NCBI RefSeq assembly: GCF_028309625.1
Contig: NZ_JAQMHR010000001.1
Span: 1 to 64,000 of the forward strand
Direction of reading: 5' to 3'
Source: Trichococcus sp. K1Tr
GTDB lineage: Bacteria > Bacillota > Bacilli > Lactobacillales > Aerococcaceae
DNA length: 64,000 bases
The position numbers and the translations under genes were made by a program. How positions within the stretch are numbered: position 1 is the first letter of the stretch; every line of letters starts with the position of its first letter. Positions 1 through 10,378 of this stretch are shown one piece after another. Below the pieces are notes generated by a model, which saw only the letters and a program-made list of their open reading frames with translations, had not been told where the DNA came from and searched no databases.

Positions 1-16
1 GAAAATTTCTTGTTAT

Positions 17-104
17 GGGGAAGTACTCAAGTGGCTGAAGAGGCGCCCCTGCTAAGGGTGTAGGTCGTTAACGCGGCGCGAGGGTTCAAATCCCTCCTTC
101 TCCG
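17..104 (+). tRNA. tRNA-Ser (GCT)
   Basis: An 88-nt class II tRNA. The 7-bp acceptor stem GGGGAAG/CTTCTCC closes it with discriminator G104. The anticodon loop CTGCTAA carries GCT at 51-53. A long variable arm follows, as expected for serine, and then a T-arm with GGTTCAAAT. It is the first of five co-oriented tRNA genes and no CCA is encoded. The promoter must lie upstream of the window. Confidence 0.95.
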
Positions 105-130
105 TAGCTTTATCAAAAAAATAAAAGCAT

Positions 131-202
131 GGTCCGTTGGTCAAGCGGTTAAGACACCGCCCTTTCACGGCGGTAACACGGGTTCGATTCCCGTACGGAT
201 CA
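131..202 (+). tRNA. tRNA-Glu (TTC), copy 1
   Basis: A 72-nt tRNA. The acceptor stem GGTCCGT pairs with ACGGATC, the anticodon TTC is at 164-166 and the T-loop is GGTTCGATTCC. It is identical to the second glutamate gene at 465-536. CCA is not encoded. Confidence 0.95.
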
Positions 203-234
203 TTGTCATGGCCCTTAGGTCATAATATTATTAT

Positions 235-307
<73 letters not shown>

Positions 308-374
308 TTGATTCTGATTTCAGTTGAATGAGGATCTACTATCGCGAATCCGATTCGCGTCATGCGCTTTTGAA

Positions 375-448
<74 letters not shown>

Positions 449-464
449 TTTTTACTATCTTTAT

Positions 465-536
465 GGTCCGTTGGTCAAGCGGTTAAGACACCGCCCTTTC
501 ACGGCGGTAACACGGGTTCGATTCCCGTACGGATCA
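465..536 (+). tRNA. tRNA-Glu (TTC), copy 2
   Basis: Base-for-base identical to the copy at 131-202. It is the last gene of the cluster and is followed directly by an intrinsic terminator. The perfect identity suggests a recent duplication or gene conversion. Flanking sequences differ apart from a few bases next to the acceptor stem. Confidence 0.95.
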
Positions 537-543
537 TCATTGC

Positions 544-568
544 AAAGCACTCTTTTGAGTGCTTTTTT
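544..568 (+). terminator. Terminator of tRNA cluster
   Basis: A 9-bp stem (AAAGCACTC/GAGTGCTTT) with a TTTT loop runs into a T tract. It ends the tRNA transcript. Confidence 0.85.
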
Positions 569-577
569 CTTATACGT

Positions 578-624
578 AAACAGGCAGCTGCACCAGTCGA
601 AATCGACCGGTGCAGCTGCCTGTT
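578..624. terminator. Long inverted repeat between convergent units
   Basis: A near-perfect stem of about 20 bp (AAACAGGCAGCTGCACC and its complement) lies 10 bp past the tRNA terminator and just beyond the stop codon of the minus-strand gene at 629. It probably ends that gene's transcript. The T tract is weak on both strands. Confidence 0.55.
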
Positions 625-628
625 TCTG

Positions 629-1435
629 TTATACCAAAAATAGTAAAGAATAGACCAGTGTGAAAAGAAAACCGTAGTTGGCCAGATATTGTTCAATTCT
701 GAGGGTGCCTTGAAATCTCCTCTTGAATAAAGGAAAGACCAGTAGGGCGGACAAGCCGAATATGATGATGGCCCATAGCGAGCTGCTGAGATTCAATATT
801 TGAAAGATTGCTGTCGCATAGGCAAGCAGGAAGGAAATCATTTTCAAAGATTTTGAGTGTTTCATCAGCAATTGTTGGTAATAAGTCATTGGGCGATCGC
901 TGCCCGCAGTATTCTTGACCTGAATCTGTATCAAACCAAAGATATGGAATAGGATCAATGGAAGCAATTCGTATTGCAGCTGAAGTGGAATAAAGTTTGC
1001 CTGCGAGAAGAATGCTATGGACGAAAGGATGAGTATTTTGAAGAAAGGTCTAAGCAATATCTCGTAAAAAGTATTTGTCATACTGTACGGATAAAATTGT
1101 AAAATCGAGTAAACAAAATACAGCAAAAGAATGGCAGCCAGGATCAGGTTCGATAAAGAGAAAATGATGGTCAATGATCCGATCGATAGGATCCCGGAGA
1201 ATAAAATCATTTTAAAGGGAAGTTTGGCGCCGGATTGTTCACTCTTTGAAAGGAGCCGTTCGAGGGCATGGGTAAACATCAGAAATAGATAAAGCATGGA
1301 AAGCAGCAGATAGTTGGGTCCGTTGAATGTCATTCCTCTCCATGCGCCGAAAAGAAGCAGCGTCAAAGGGGCTGTCAGCATCGCCAATAAGGTGTGGTTC
1401 ATAAGATGCATGTATTTTTTCTTGATTGTCAGCAT
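629..1435 (-). CDS. Polytopic membrane protein, unknown function
   Basis: A 268-residue, strongly hydrophobic protein. It has about eight predicted membrane-spanning stretches separated by short basic loops, and no soluble domain. I do not recognise the family. The general look (short loops, Phe/Leu-rich helices) is faintly like UbiA-type prenyltransferases, but no DxxxD motif is visible, so I do not assign that function. The upstream in-frame ATG at 1453 is rejected as the start because the Shine-Dalgarno GAAGGA lies just after it, correctly spaced for the ATG at 1435. The gene is monocistronic and converges on the tRNA cluster. Confidence 0.7.
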   Translation of the reverse strand: MLTIKKKYMHLMNHTLLAMLTAPLTLLLFGAWRGMTFNGPNYLLLSMLYLFLMFTHALERLLSKSEQSGAKLPFKMILFSGILSIGSLTIIFSLSNLILAAILLLYFVYSILQFYPYSMTNTFYEILLRPFFKILILSSIAFFSQANFIPLQLQYELLPLILFHIFGLIQIQVKNTAGSDRPMTYYQQLLMKHSKSLKMISFLLAYATAIFQILNLSSSLWAIIIFGLSALLVFPLFKRRFQGTLRIEQYLANYGFLFTLVYSLLFLV

Positions 1436-1579
1436 AATCTCTTCCTTCTTCATTAATGGGTACAGTCAGGGTATCAACTCATATATATTGCGCAAATTCA
1501 TCATAGGGTAACGTCATTGCGATGTCAAGCTACTGAAGAGTCACAAGCGACCAGAAAATGTTTGGAGGAGTAATTTTTT

Positions 1580-1642
1580 GTGGGCACGATCCGTGGCGCA
1601 AAGATGAAATTCTCTTATTTTTTGTTGCTTTTTCGGCGATGA
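1580..1642 (+). CDS. Possible 20-codon leader peptide upstream of metK
   Basis: A short frame starts with GTG 9 nt after a full-strength GGAGGAG at 1564-1570 and stops with TGA at 1640. It has two basic residues near the N-terminus, then a hydrophobic Phe/Leu run and a terminal Arg-Arg. It overlaps the likely metK -35 box. The strong ribosome site is the only evidence, and it may be chance or part of an upstream transcript. Confidence 0.22.
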   Translation: MGTIRGAKMKFSYFLLLFRR

Positions 1643-1653
1643 TAGCGTATATT
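1625..1653 (+). promoter_or_regulatory. Likely sigma-A promoter of metK
   Basis: TTGCTT and TATATT are separated by exactly 17 bp. Transcription would begin near 1660, about 10 nt before the SMK-box riboswitch. Confidence 0.6.
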
Positions 1654-1670
1654 AGGTATGTTGCTTTTCA

Positions 1671-1740
1671 GAGGCTAATTGCAATATCCCGATAGGATTC
1701 ACAATATGTGAAGACGCCTTGTAACCAAAAAATGGGGGAA
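1671..1740 (+). promoter_or_regulatory. SMK-box (SAM-III) riboswitch controlling metK
   Basis: The leader shows the SMK-box signature: TTGCAA (1679-1684) can pair with TTGTAA (1719-1724), a CCCGATAGGATT core follows the first strand, and the metK Shine-Dalgarno GGGGG (1734-1738) can pair with the upstream CCC. In known SMK boxes of Enterococcus, Streptococcus and Lactococcus, S-adenosylmethionine stabilises this pairing and hides the ribosome-binding site, so metK translation stops when SAM is plentiful. Position and partner gene match the known class. Confidence 0.85.
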
Positions 1741-1746
1741 TGAAAA

Positions 1747-2943
<1,197 letters not shown>

Positions 2944-2963
2944 TTTAAAGCTCAAAACCACAA

Positions 2964-3012
2964 ATAAAAAAAGGAAAGCGACCGGTATTTGCCGGAACGC
3001 TTTCCTTTTTTT
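2964..3012. terminator. Bidirectional terminator, metK / radical-SAM gene
   Basis: The stem GGAAAGCG...CGCTTTCC is reinforced by an inner CCGG/CCGG pair and flanked by A and T tracts on both sides. It serves the two convergent genes. Confidence 0.85.
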
Positions 3013-3025
3013 CTATTTCCTAAAT

Positions 3026-4039
3026 TTATGACTGAAGTCCACTGCGGACAATGACATCTTCCGCAACCTTAGTTCTGATATTGTGGATCCCTTGATAGGT
3101 ATTGCGACGTTCCAACTCATGGTCGATTGCGTTCAGCACTTCCCACTTTTTCAGGCTCCACATCGGACCGACGAGGGTGTCCCGCGGTGCGTCACCGGTG
3201 ATGCGGTGGATGACGATTTCTTGCGGAATGACTTCCAGCTGGTCGCAGACGAGTTCCACATATTCGTCTTTCTCCAGCAATCTTAGCCTGCCTTGATGAT
3301 AGTCCCGAAGCATTTTGGTGTTTTTCATCAAATGCAGCAAATGAATCTTGATGCCTTGGATATCCGAATCCAGGATGACACGGTTGACGCTCTCCATCAT
3401 CATGTCATGGGTTTCACCCGGAAGCCCATTGATGAGGTGGGTGCACACCGGTATATGATGCGCACGCAGTTCTTCGACTGCCTTCAGGTAGGTATCATAA
3501 GAATGTGCGCGGTTGATGATTTTGCTTGTTTCTTCATGGATGGTCTGAAGTCCCAATTCCACCCATATATAATAGCGCTTGTTCAGTTCAGCCAAGTATT
3601 CGATTGTTTCCGGCGGCAGGCAGTCCGGGCGCGTTGCGATCATGATGCCTACAATGCCTTCCTCGTTGACGACCTGTTCATAGCGGTGGCGCAGGATATC
3701 CACCGGTGCGTGCGTATTGGTGAAGTTCTGGAAATAGGCGATGTAGCTTTTCACATTCGGCCATTTTTTGTGCATCATGTCGATGCCTTTGCGCAATTGG
3801 ACAGGCAGCGGATCGATCCGGTCTTGAGCAAAATCGCCGGAACCGGAAACGGTGCAGAAGGTGCAGCCGCCATGCGCGACTGTGCCGTCGCGGTTCGGGC
3901 AATCAAAACCGCCGTCGATGGCGACTTTGAAAATCTTTTCGCCAAAGTGTTGTTGCAGATGGTAATTCCATGTATGGTAACGTTTGTTTGTGTCGCTGTA
4001 TAAAAATTGATTTGTCAATACTTTCACCTCACCATCCAT
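3026..4039 (-). CDS. Radical-SAM protein, YtqA family
   Basis: A 337-residue protein of the TIGR01212/YtqA group of radical-SAM enzymes. The [4Fe-4S] cysteines are in CPNRDGTVAHGGCTFC near residues 47-62, so the spacing to the first Cys is the long one typical of this group and not the usual CxxxCxxC. Further motifs include YFQNFTNT and WVELGLQT. The substrate of the family is not securely known, though tRNA or small-molecule modification has been suggested. It is convergent with metK. YtqA-like genes lie near metK in other Firmicutes, which fits use of SAM as cofactor. Confidence 0.85.
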   Translation of the reverse strand: MDGEVKVLTNQFLYSDTNKRYHTWNYHLQQHFGEKIFKVAIDGGFDCPNRDGTVAHGGCTFCTVSGSGDFAQDRIDPLPVQLRKGIDMMHKKWPNVKSYIAYFQNFTNTHAPVDILRHRYEQVVNEEGIVGIMIATRPDCLPPETIEYLAELNKRYYIWVELGLQTIHEETSKIINRAHSYDTYLKAVEELRAHHIPVCTHLINGLPGETHDMMMESVNRVILDSDIQGIKIHLLHLMKNTKMLRDYHQGRLRLLEKDEYVELVCDQLEVIPQEIVIHRITGDAPRDTLVGPMWSLKKWEVLNAIDHELERRNTYQGIHNIRTKVAEDVIVRSGLQS

Positions 4040-4336
4040 TTTATCATGATTTTTGGCCAGTCAGTAGACTATTTGACAGCTTGTGTTACATTTAAAGGTA
4101 GGTCAAAGATAGAAAGGGCTTACTTTTAAGTAACGGAAAGGATTGTTACAGATTCATTTCAATTGTTAAATATTGAATATAGTTATTAAAGCCATTCAAA
4201 AATTTGGGAAACAAACATATAATAGACGTATTGGATGATTTTCTTAAAAGAAATTTAAATTATTTCCAGATTATTTTATTTGATAGAATGTTTTCACTGC
4301 CAAACGGCAGTATTTTGATACAGGGAGTGGTATATT
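4040..4336. other. Intergenic region with hairpin upstream of autolysin
   Basis: About 300 bp between divergent genes. A small perfect stem-loop, ACTGCC/GGCAGT with loop AAAC, sits at 4296-4311, only 25 nt before the autolysin start, so it would lie in the 5' UTR. Several TGTTAC/TGTTAA half-sites (4083-4165) resemble WalR half-sites but are not paired with a 5-bp gap. A plausible -10 TAGAAT is at 4284 with no good -35. No gene is visible. Confidence 0.4.
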
Positions 4337-7300
4337 TTGGTGTTATCCAGAAACGAACGCATCGACCAAAAGAAAAAAGAACAACTGATCAATTCTTTTA
4401 TCACCACGAATAAAAGACTGAAACGCAGCGTAGCGGTGTTGAGCACATCGTTCTTTATGACAACTGTTGTGAAGCCAGTCCAAATGGCTTTGGCAGCAGA
4501 GACGACTACGCTTGGAACAACGGATACACAAGTATATTCCACTAATCCCTTTTTGAACCAGATCATCCCGTCCGCGACCGTAATCGCTGCGCAAAATGAC
4601 CTGTACGCCTCCGTGATGATGGCCCAAGCCATTTTGGAAAGTGGCTGGGGTACAAGCACTTTATCGAAGGCTCCCAACTACAACCTGTTCGGTATCAAAG
4701 GGGAGTACAATGGCGAGTCCATCAATATGGAAACCTTGGAAGACAGCGGTGGGCAGAATTATTATTCCATCAACGCCGAATTCAGAAAATATCCCTCGTA
4801 TGCGGAATCTCTGCAGGATTACGCAAATCTTCTCGCAAACGGGACCAGCTGGAATCCGACTTATTATGCCGGCGCTTGGAAGAGCAATGCAGCCACCTAT
4901 CAGGACGCAACGGCTTACCTGACTGGCCGCTATGCAACTGATACAGCCTACAGCACCAAATTGAACAGAATCATTGCACAGTACGGCTTGGATCAATATG
5001 ATAACTATCAACCTGTCATCGAGGAAGATGTTGAAGAACCGGATGCAGGCAATATCGATTTTGAAACGCCGACTGAAACTCCTGAGCTACCGACTGTGGA
5101 GCTTCCGGAGAATACAGACGAAGATACTACAGAACAAGAGACACCCACTGAACCTACAGAGGATGCGGAAGATGCTGTAACACCGACAACGCCAGAAACA
5201 CCAGAAACTCCGATTCAAGCGGGGGATGCTGTCCATGTTGTCCAATCCGGCGACACGCTATACGCTATCGCTAAAAAATACGGGATTTCGTTAGTCGATC
5301 TGTTGTCACTGAATAAATTGAATTCCAATATGATCTATGTGGGTGACCGGCTGGTGCTGCCTGACAGTATCGTCGTTGAGGAAGAGACGCCTATGCAAGA
5401 GGTGGATGAAGAAACAACTACGCCAACCACACCAACCGAAACGCCATCAAATACGACAACTGCGTCCTATACGGTAGTCGCTGGCGATACCTTATACAAA
5501 ATCGCTAATGCAAATGGCTTGACGATCAGTGAATTGAAGAGCTTGAATACTCTGACGAGCGATACCATTTACGTGGGCCAGAAGTTATTGTTGGGCAAAG
5601 CGGCAACGACTACTCCGGATACGACCGAAAACGGATCAAACAGCAATACGGGGCAAACGACCACCCAATCCTATACGGTAAAATCGGGAGACACACTGTG
5701 GTCGATTGCGAACGCGAACAGCATGACCGTTGCCGCATTGAAGACCGCAAACAGTCTGACGTCCGATGCGATCTATCCGGGTCAACTTTTGAAAACAACC
5801 GGTACTTCGACAGGCACTACAACGCCAACTACCGGAACGAATACGGGCACTACGGGAACCACTATCACAGGTGCTTTCATCAAACCGGCCAGCGGATACA
5901 TTTCATCTCCATTCGGATACCGTACGTCTCCTATCAATGGGGCATTGGAATTCCATCGGGGCATCGATCTTGCAGGCAGCGGCAATATTTCCGCGTCGCA
6001 AGCAGGCGTTGTGGAAGTCGCCGCTTATCATTACAGCTACGGCAATTACGTCGTCATCAACCACGGGAAAATAAATGGCGTGACAATCAAAACCTTGTAT
6101 GCGCATATGCAATCCGGTCTTTCGGTATCCGTAGGACAGACAGTCAGCCAAGGTCAAAAAATTGGCGTGATGGGAACTACCGGCAGTTCGACAGGCGTCC
6201 ATCTGCATTTTGAAGTGCAGGAAAACGGTACAGTCGTCAATCCGGTGAACTACATCAATGGGACAACGGTGACACCTGGAGTCACAACACCAACGACACC
6301 GACAATTACGCCATCCACAGGCAGCAGCGTTGTTGTCGTGTCCGGAGATACTTTGTGGAAGATTGCGACCGCGAACGGATTGACGGTTGCCGAATTAAAA
6401 ACGCTGAACAACCTGACTAGTGATGCGATCCTGACTGGGCAAACACTGCTCTTGAAGAGCGCGGCCACGGTAACGCCAACCACACCGACAACCCCGACAG
6501 TGACGCCGGGAACAACAAGCGGTAACGTAACGGTCGCATCAGGCGACACGCTTTGGAAAATCGCGAACGCAAACGGATTGAGCGTAACTGAACTGAAGGC
6601 GCTGAACAATCTGACGAGCGACGTCATCGTTCCAGGCCAAACATTGTTGCTTAAACAAACTACGACAACGCCGAGTGTGACACAACCGACGACACCAACA
6701 ACACCAACAACACCAACAACACCGTCGACTGCAAGTACGATCACGGTAGCGTCAGGCGATACGCTTTGGAAAATCGCGAACGCCAACGGTTTGAGCGTAT
6801 CGGCACTGAAAACATTGAACAGTCTGACTTCTGATATGATTGTTCCAGGGCAAGTGTTGACACTCAAGAGCACGACAGTCACTGCGCCAACCGTTACCCA
6901 GCCGACGACAACAGCGCCGACAACGTCCACCACGACGAGCACAATCACCGTGGCGACCGGCGATACGCTCTGGAAAATCGCGAATGCGAACGGCCTGACG
7001 GTAACTGAATTGAAGGCACTGAACAACCTGAGTTCCGATTATATTTATCCAGGTCAATCGTTGAAAGTGAAGGCCACAGTAACGACCGGGAATGCTTCTA
7101 CAGTCGTAACGACGCCGGCTGTAACAACACCTTCTGTTCCGACTGTAACGAACAAAGTGTACACGGTCCAAAAAGGGGATACGCTCTATAAGATCGCATC
7201 CGCTAATGGCGTTTCGGTTGCCGACCTGAAGACTTGGAATAGTTTGAGCACGGATATCATTTTTGTGAACCAATCGCTGAAAGTGGCTGCAACAACAACT

Positions 7301-7483
7301 TCTGTGCAGGCAACAGCACCAACAACTAGTGCGCCTGCAGCATCCGCCAATTCGTATACCGTCGTAAAAGGCGACACTTTGTACAGCATTGCCAAGAAGA
7401 ATGGTGTTAGCTTAGCAGCTTTGATCGAAGCGAATGATATCACGTCCAACGTCATTTATGTCGGGCAAGTCATCACTTTCTAA
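4337..7483 (+). CDS. Bifunctional autolysin: GH73 + 3 LysM + M23 + 6 LysM
   Basis: A 1048-residue secreted cell-wall hydrolase. It has an N-terminal signal segment (residues ~30-54, cleavage near ALAA) and then a GH73 glucosaminidase domain (~70-215) with the catalytic Glu in QAILESGWG (E101). A Glu/Thr/Pro-rich linker leads to three LysM domains (~297-500). An M23 endopeptidase domain follows (~509-644) with Zn ligands in FHRGID and HLHFE, and then six further LysM domains run to the C-terminus. LysM binds GlcNAc in peptidoglycan, so the protein should cut both glycan and peptide bonds. The start is TTG after GGGAGTGG, and a GTG one codon later is the alternative. The gene stands alone and the next gene has its own promoter. 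Confidence 0.92.
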   Translation: MVLSRNERIDQKKKEQLINSFITTNKRLKRSVAVLSTSFFMTTVVKPVQMALAAETTTLGTTDTQVYSTNPFLNQIIPSATVIAAQNDLYASVMMAQAILESGWGTSTLSKAPNYNLFGIKGEYNGESINMETLEDSGGQNYYSINAEFRKYPSYAESLQDYANLLANGTSWNPTYYAGAWKSNAATYQDATAYLTGRYATDTAYSTKLNRIIAQYGLDQYDNYQPVIEEDVEEPDAGNIDFETPTETPELPTVELPENTDEDTTEQETPTEPTEDAEDAVTPTTPETPETPIQAGDAVHVVQSGDTLYAIAKKYGISLVDLLSLNKLNSNMIYVGDRLVLPDSIVVEEETPMQEVDEETTTPTTPTETPSNTTTASYTVVAGDTLYKIANANGLTISELKSLNTLTSDTIYVGQKLLLGKAATTTPDTTENGSNSNTGQTTTQSYTVKSGDTLWSIANANSMTVAALKTANSLTSDAIYPGQLLKTTGTSTGTTTPTTGTNTGTTGTTITGAFIKPASGYISSPFGYRTSPINGALEFHRGIDLAGSGNISASQAGVVEVAAYHYSYGNYVVINHGKINGVTIKTLYAHMQSGLSVSVGQTVSQGQKIGVMGTTGSSTGVHLHFEVQENGTVVNPVNYINGTTVTPGVTTPTTPTITPSTGSSVVVVSGDTLWKIATANGLTVAELKTLNNLTSDAILTGQTLLLKSAATVTPTTPTTPTVTPGTTSGNVTVASGDTLWKIANANGLSVTELKALNNLTSDVIVPGQTLLLKQTTTTPSVTQPTTPTTPTTPTTPSTASTITVASGDTLWKIANANGLSVSALKTLNSLTSDMIVPGQVLTLKSTTVTAPTVTQPTTTAPTTSTTTSTITVATGDTLWKIANANGLTVTELKALNNLSSDYIYPGQSLKVKATVTTGNASTVVTTPAVTTPSVPTVTNKVYTVQKGDTLYKIASANGVSVADLKTWNSLSTDIIFVNQSLKVAATTTSVQATAPTTSAPAASANSYTVVKGDTLYSIAKKNGVSLAALIEANDITSNVIYVGQVITF

Positions 7484-7518
7484 GTCATCAGCCGAATGAT
7501 TATTGCAGGCATCAAGTC

Positions 7519-7547
7519 TTGATGAAATGAGTTTTATTTGTTAAAAT
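7519..7547 (+). promoter_or_regulatory. leuS promoter
   Basis: TTGATG and TAAAAT are 17 bp apart, and TG one base before the -10 gives an extended -10. Transcription would start near 7554 and run through the T-box leader. Confidence 0.7.
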
Positions 7548-7553
7548 AGCAGA

Positions 7554-7817
7554 TGAATCAATTCATAACTGAAACAAACATAGAGAAGGATTAGTAGGGA
7601 GCAGCTTTTTTGAAGAGAGTGCATGGGTGGTGAAAATGCACAAAGAGCCTCTTGAACTCGCCTTTGAGTTGTTCCGCCGAAAGCATCAGTAAGCGGGACC
7701 GCATCGCTGCGTTACAGGCATGATAAGGAATGCAAAGACATTCAATATAGGTGGTACCACGAAAAACTCGTCCTATAGGCAGAACCAGTGATGGACGCTG
7801 CCTATGGGACTTTTTTT
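7554..7817 (+). promoter_or_regulatory. T-box leader of leuS (specifier CUC, leucine)
   Basis: The leader contains the conserved T-box sequence AGGTGGTACCACG (7749-7761) and a Stem I distal hairpin GTGCAT/ATGCAC (about 7619-7640). The specifier-loop triplet CTC at 7657-7659 is in the usual GAA-NNN-G context. A strong terminator follows (stem 7770-7782 with 7798-7810, then seven T). Uncharged tRNA-Leu would bind and favour the antiterminator, inducing leuS during leucine shortage. Confidence 0.92.
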
Positions 7818-7867
7818 ATGGCCAATCGCCTGTTTGGATGAATGAAAAGAAAAGGATGTTGCTGGAA

Positions 7868-10282
7868 ATGGGTTATACGCATAAAACGATCGAGAAAAAA
7901 TGGCAAAAATATTGGGCAGACAACCGCACCTTCAAAACGACCGAAGAGGGCGGGAAACCGAAATATTATGTATTGGATATGTTCCCTTACCCATCCGGCC
8001 AAGGCTTGCATGTAGGCCATCCGGAAGGCTACACGGCGACGGATATCGTTGCCCGCGCAAAACGCGCACAAGGTTTTAACGTATTGCATCCGATGGGTTG
8101 GGATGCTTTCGGATTGCCGGCTGAGCAATATGCGTTGGACACCGGTAATGATCCGGCTGATTTTACCGAGCTTAACATCAAGACTTTCAAACGCCAGATC
8201 CAATCATTGGGATTCAGCTATGACTGGAGCCGCGAAATCAATACGACGGATCCAAGCTACTACAAATGGACGCAATGGATCTTCACAAAATTGTACGAAC
8301 AAGGTTTGGCCTATGAGGCGGAAGTTTCCGTCAACTGGTGTCCGGCGCTGGGTACCGTCCTTGCCAACGAAGAAGTCGTCGACGGCGTCAGCGAACGTGG
8401 TGGCCATCCGGTCTACCGTAAACCGATGAGACAGTGGATGCTGAAAATCACTGCCTATGCAGAACGCCTGCTGGACGATCTGGAATTGGTGGACTGGCCT
8501 GAAAGCATCAAAGAGATGCAACGGAACTGGATCGGACGTTCGGAAGGTTCGAACGTCACTTTCAAGATCAAAGATACGGATAAAGACTTCACGGTCTTCA
8601 CGACCAGACCGGACACGTTATACGGTGCTACCTATGCGGTTATGGCGCCTGAATTGCCATTGGTGAAGGAAATCATGTCAGGTCAGCAAGCCGAAGCCGT
8701 TGAAGCTTACATCGATTCCATTTCACTGAAGAGCGATCTTGACCGTACGGAGCTTGCGAAAGAAAAGACCGGCGTATTCACTGGCGCTTATGCGATCAAT
8801 CCGGTGAACGGCAAAGAAATCCCGATCTGGATTGCCGACTATGTATTGGCGACATACGGAACCGGCGCCATCATGGCTGTACCTGCCCATGACACCCGCG
8901 ACTATGAATTTGCCAAAACATTCGATTTGGAGATCATTCCGGTTCTTGAAGGCGGGAACGTCGAAGAGGAAGCCTATACGGAAGATGGTTTGCACATAAA
9001 TTCCGATTTCCTGAACGGATTGGATAAAGCGACAGGGATTTTGAAGATGAATGACTGGTTGTCCGAAAACGGACTGGGCGAAAAAGTGATTTCCTATCGT
9101 CTGCGCGATTGGTTGTTCTCGAGACAGAGATATTGGGGCGAACCAATCCCAGTCATCCACTGGGAAGATGGCACATCGACTACGGTTCCTGAGAATGAAC
9201 TGCCATTGCTGTTGCCGAAGACCGATCAAGTGAAACCGAGCGGCACTGGGGAATCCCCGCTTGCCGTCATCGCTGAATGGGTCAATGTTGTCGATCCTGT
9301 CACGGGTATGAAAGGCAGACGCGAGACCAACACAATGCCGCAATGGGCAGGCAGCTCATGGTACTTCCTGCGCTTCATGGATCCGCATAACCGCAACGAC
9401 CTTGCTTCAAAAGAAAGACTGGACTATTGGCAGAACGTCGATCTTTATATCGGTGGTGCTGAACATGCGGTGCTTCATCTGCTGTATGCGCGCTTCTGGC
9501 ATAAATTCCTTTACGATATCGGCATCGTCCCGACGAAAGAGCCATTCCAAAAATTGTACAACCAAGGCATGATCCTGGGCGAAAACAATGAAAAAATGTC
9601 CAAATCCAAAGGGAATGTCGTCAATCCGGATGACATCGTGGAAAGATATGGCGCAGATACACTCCGCATGTACGAAATGTTCATGGGACCGTTGGATGCA
9701 TCATCGACATGGAGTGAAGGCGGCATCGAAGGCAGCCGCAAGTTCCTGGATCGCATTTGGCGCCTGCTTTTGGATGAAAATGATAAGATGCGCGACCGCA
9801 TCACAACCATCAATACGCATGAATTGGACAAGGTTTACCATCAGACAGTCAAGAAGGTAACCGAGGATTACGATAATCTGCACTTCAATACGGCAATCTC
9901 GCAAATGATGATTTTCATCAATGAAGCCTACAAAGTGGATGCATTGCCGTTCGAATACGTCACTGGCTTTGTTCAATTGCTTGCTCCGGTCGCGCCTCAC
10001 TTCGGTGAAGAGCTTTGGGTGAAACTGGGCAAACCGGAAGGCATTTCCTACGTTGCATGGCCAACTTATGATGAATCTTTCCTTGTCGAAGACGAGATCG
10101 AAGTCGTTTTCCAGATCAATGGTAAAGTGAAAACAAAAGAAATGGTTCCCTCTGATATTTCCAATGATGACATGATCGCATTGGCATTGGAAAACAGTGT
10201 CATCAAGGAAGGCATCGAAGGCAAAACCGTCAGAAAAACCATCGCCATCCCAGGTAGATTGGTCAATATTGTAGCGAATTAA
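7868..10282 (+). CDS. leuS: Leucyl-tRNA synthetase
   Basis: A class I aminoacyl-tRNA synthetase of 804 residues that charges tRNA-Leu in the cytosol. It shows the HIGH-type motif [12 protein letters not shown], the editing (CP1) domain with [12 protein letters not shown] and [12 protein letters not shown], and KMSKS near residue 576. The frame stays open upstream into the T-box, but the ATG at 7868 gives the family N-terminus ([13 protein letters not shown]) and length, with AAAGGA 11 nt upstream. Expression is under the leucine T-box and a strong terminator follows. Confidence 0.96.
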   Translation: MGYTHKTIEKKWQKYWADNRTFKTTEEGGKPKYYVLDMFPYPSGQGLHVGHPEGYTATDIVARAKRAQGFNVLHPMGWDAFGLPAEQYALDTGNDPADFTELNIKTFKRQIQSLGFSYDWSREINTTDPSYYKWTQWIFTKLYEQGLAYEAEVSVNWCPALGTVLANEEVVDGVSERGGHPVYRKPMRQWMLKITAYAERLLDDLELVDWPESIKEMQRNWIGRSEGSNVTFKIKDTDKDFTVFTTRPDTLYGATYAVMAPELPLVKEIMSGQQAEAVEAYIDSISLKSDLDRTELAKEKTGVFTGAYAINPVNGKEIPIWIADYVLATYGTGAIMAVPAHDTRDYEFAKTFDLEIIPVLEGGNVEEEAYTEDGLHINSDFLNGLDKATGILKMNDWLSENGLGEKVISYRLRDWLFSRQRYWGEPIPVIHWEDGTSTTVPENELPLLLPKTDQVKPSGTGESPLAVIAEWVNVVDPVTGMKGRRETNTMPQWAGSSWYFLRFMDPHNRNDLASKERLDYWQNVDLYIGGAEHAVLHLLYARFWHKFLYDIGIVPTKEPFQKLYNQGMILGENNEKMSKSKGNVVNPDDIVERYGADTLRMYEMFMGPLDASSTWSEGGIEGSRKFLDRIWRLLLDENDKMRDRITTINTHELDKVYHQTVKKVTEDYDNLHFNTAISQMMIFINEAYKVDALPFEYVTGFVQLLAPVAPHFGEELWVKLGKPEGISYVAWPTYDESFLVEDEIEVVFQINGKVKTKEMVPSDISNDDMIALALENSVIKEGIEGKTVRKTIAIPGRLVNIVAN

Positions 10283-10288
10283 TCTGAA

Positions 10289-10343
10289 ATAATAAAGAGA
10301 ACGCACACCCCCAACTCTGACGGGGTGTGCGTTCTCTTTATTA
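10289..10343. terminator. Strong bidirectional terminator after leuS
   Basis: A stem of about 20 bp, AATAAAGAGAACGCACACCC with its complement, is centred on a 9-nt loop. A/T-rich flanks serve both leuS and the convergent deacetylase gene. Confidence 0.85.
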
Positions 10344-10378
10344 TGTGTGTTCTTTTAAATAGGCTTCTGCGGACATAC

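Noticed and set aside
629-1435. UbiA-type prenyltransferase as function of the membrane protein
   Set aside because: Hydrophobic pattern only. The Asp-rich substrate motifs of UbiA enzymes are not visible.
3293-4003. 236-codon open frame on the plus strand
   Set aside because: Antisense to the radical-SAM gene, with no ribosome site and no recognisable domain.
6250-7026. 258-codon minus-strand frame with repeated Val-rich segments
   Set aside because: It is the reverse of the LysM/Thr-Pro repeats of the autolysin. Its repeats only mirror the sense repeats.
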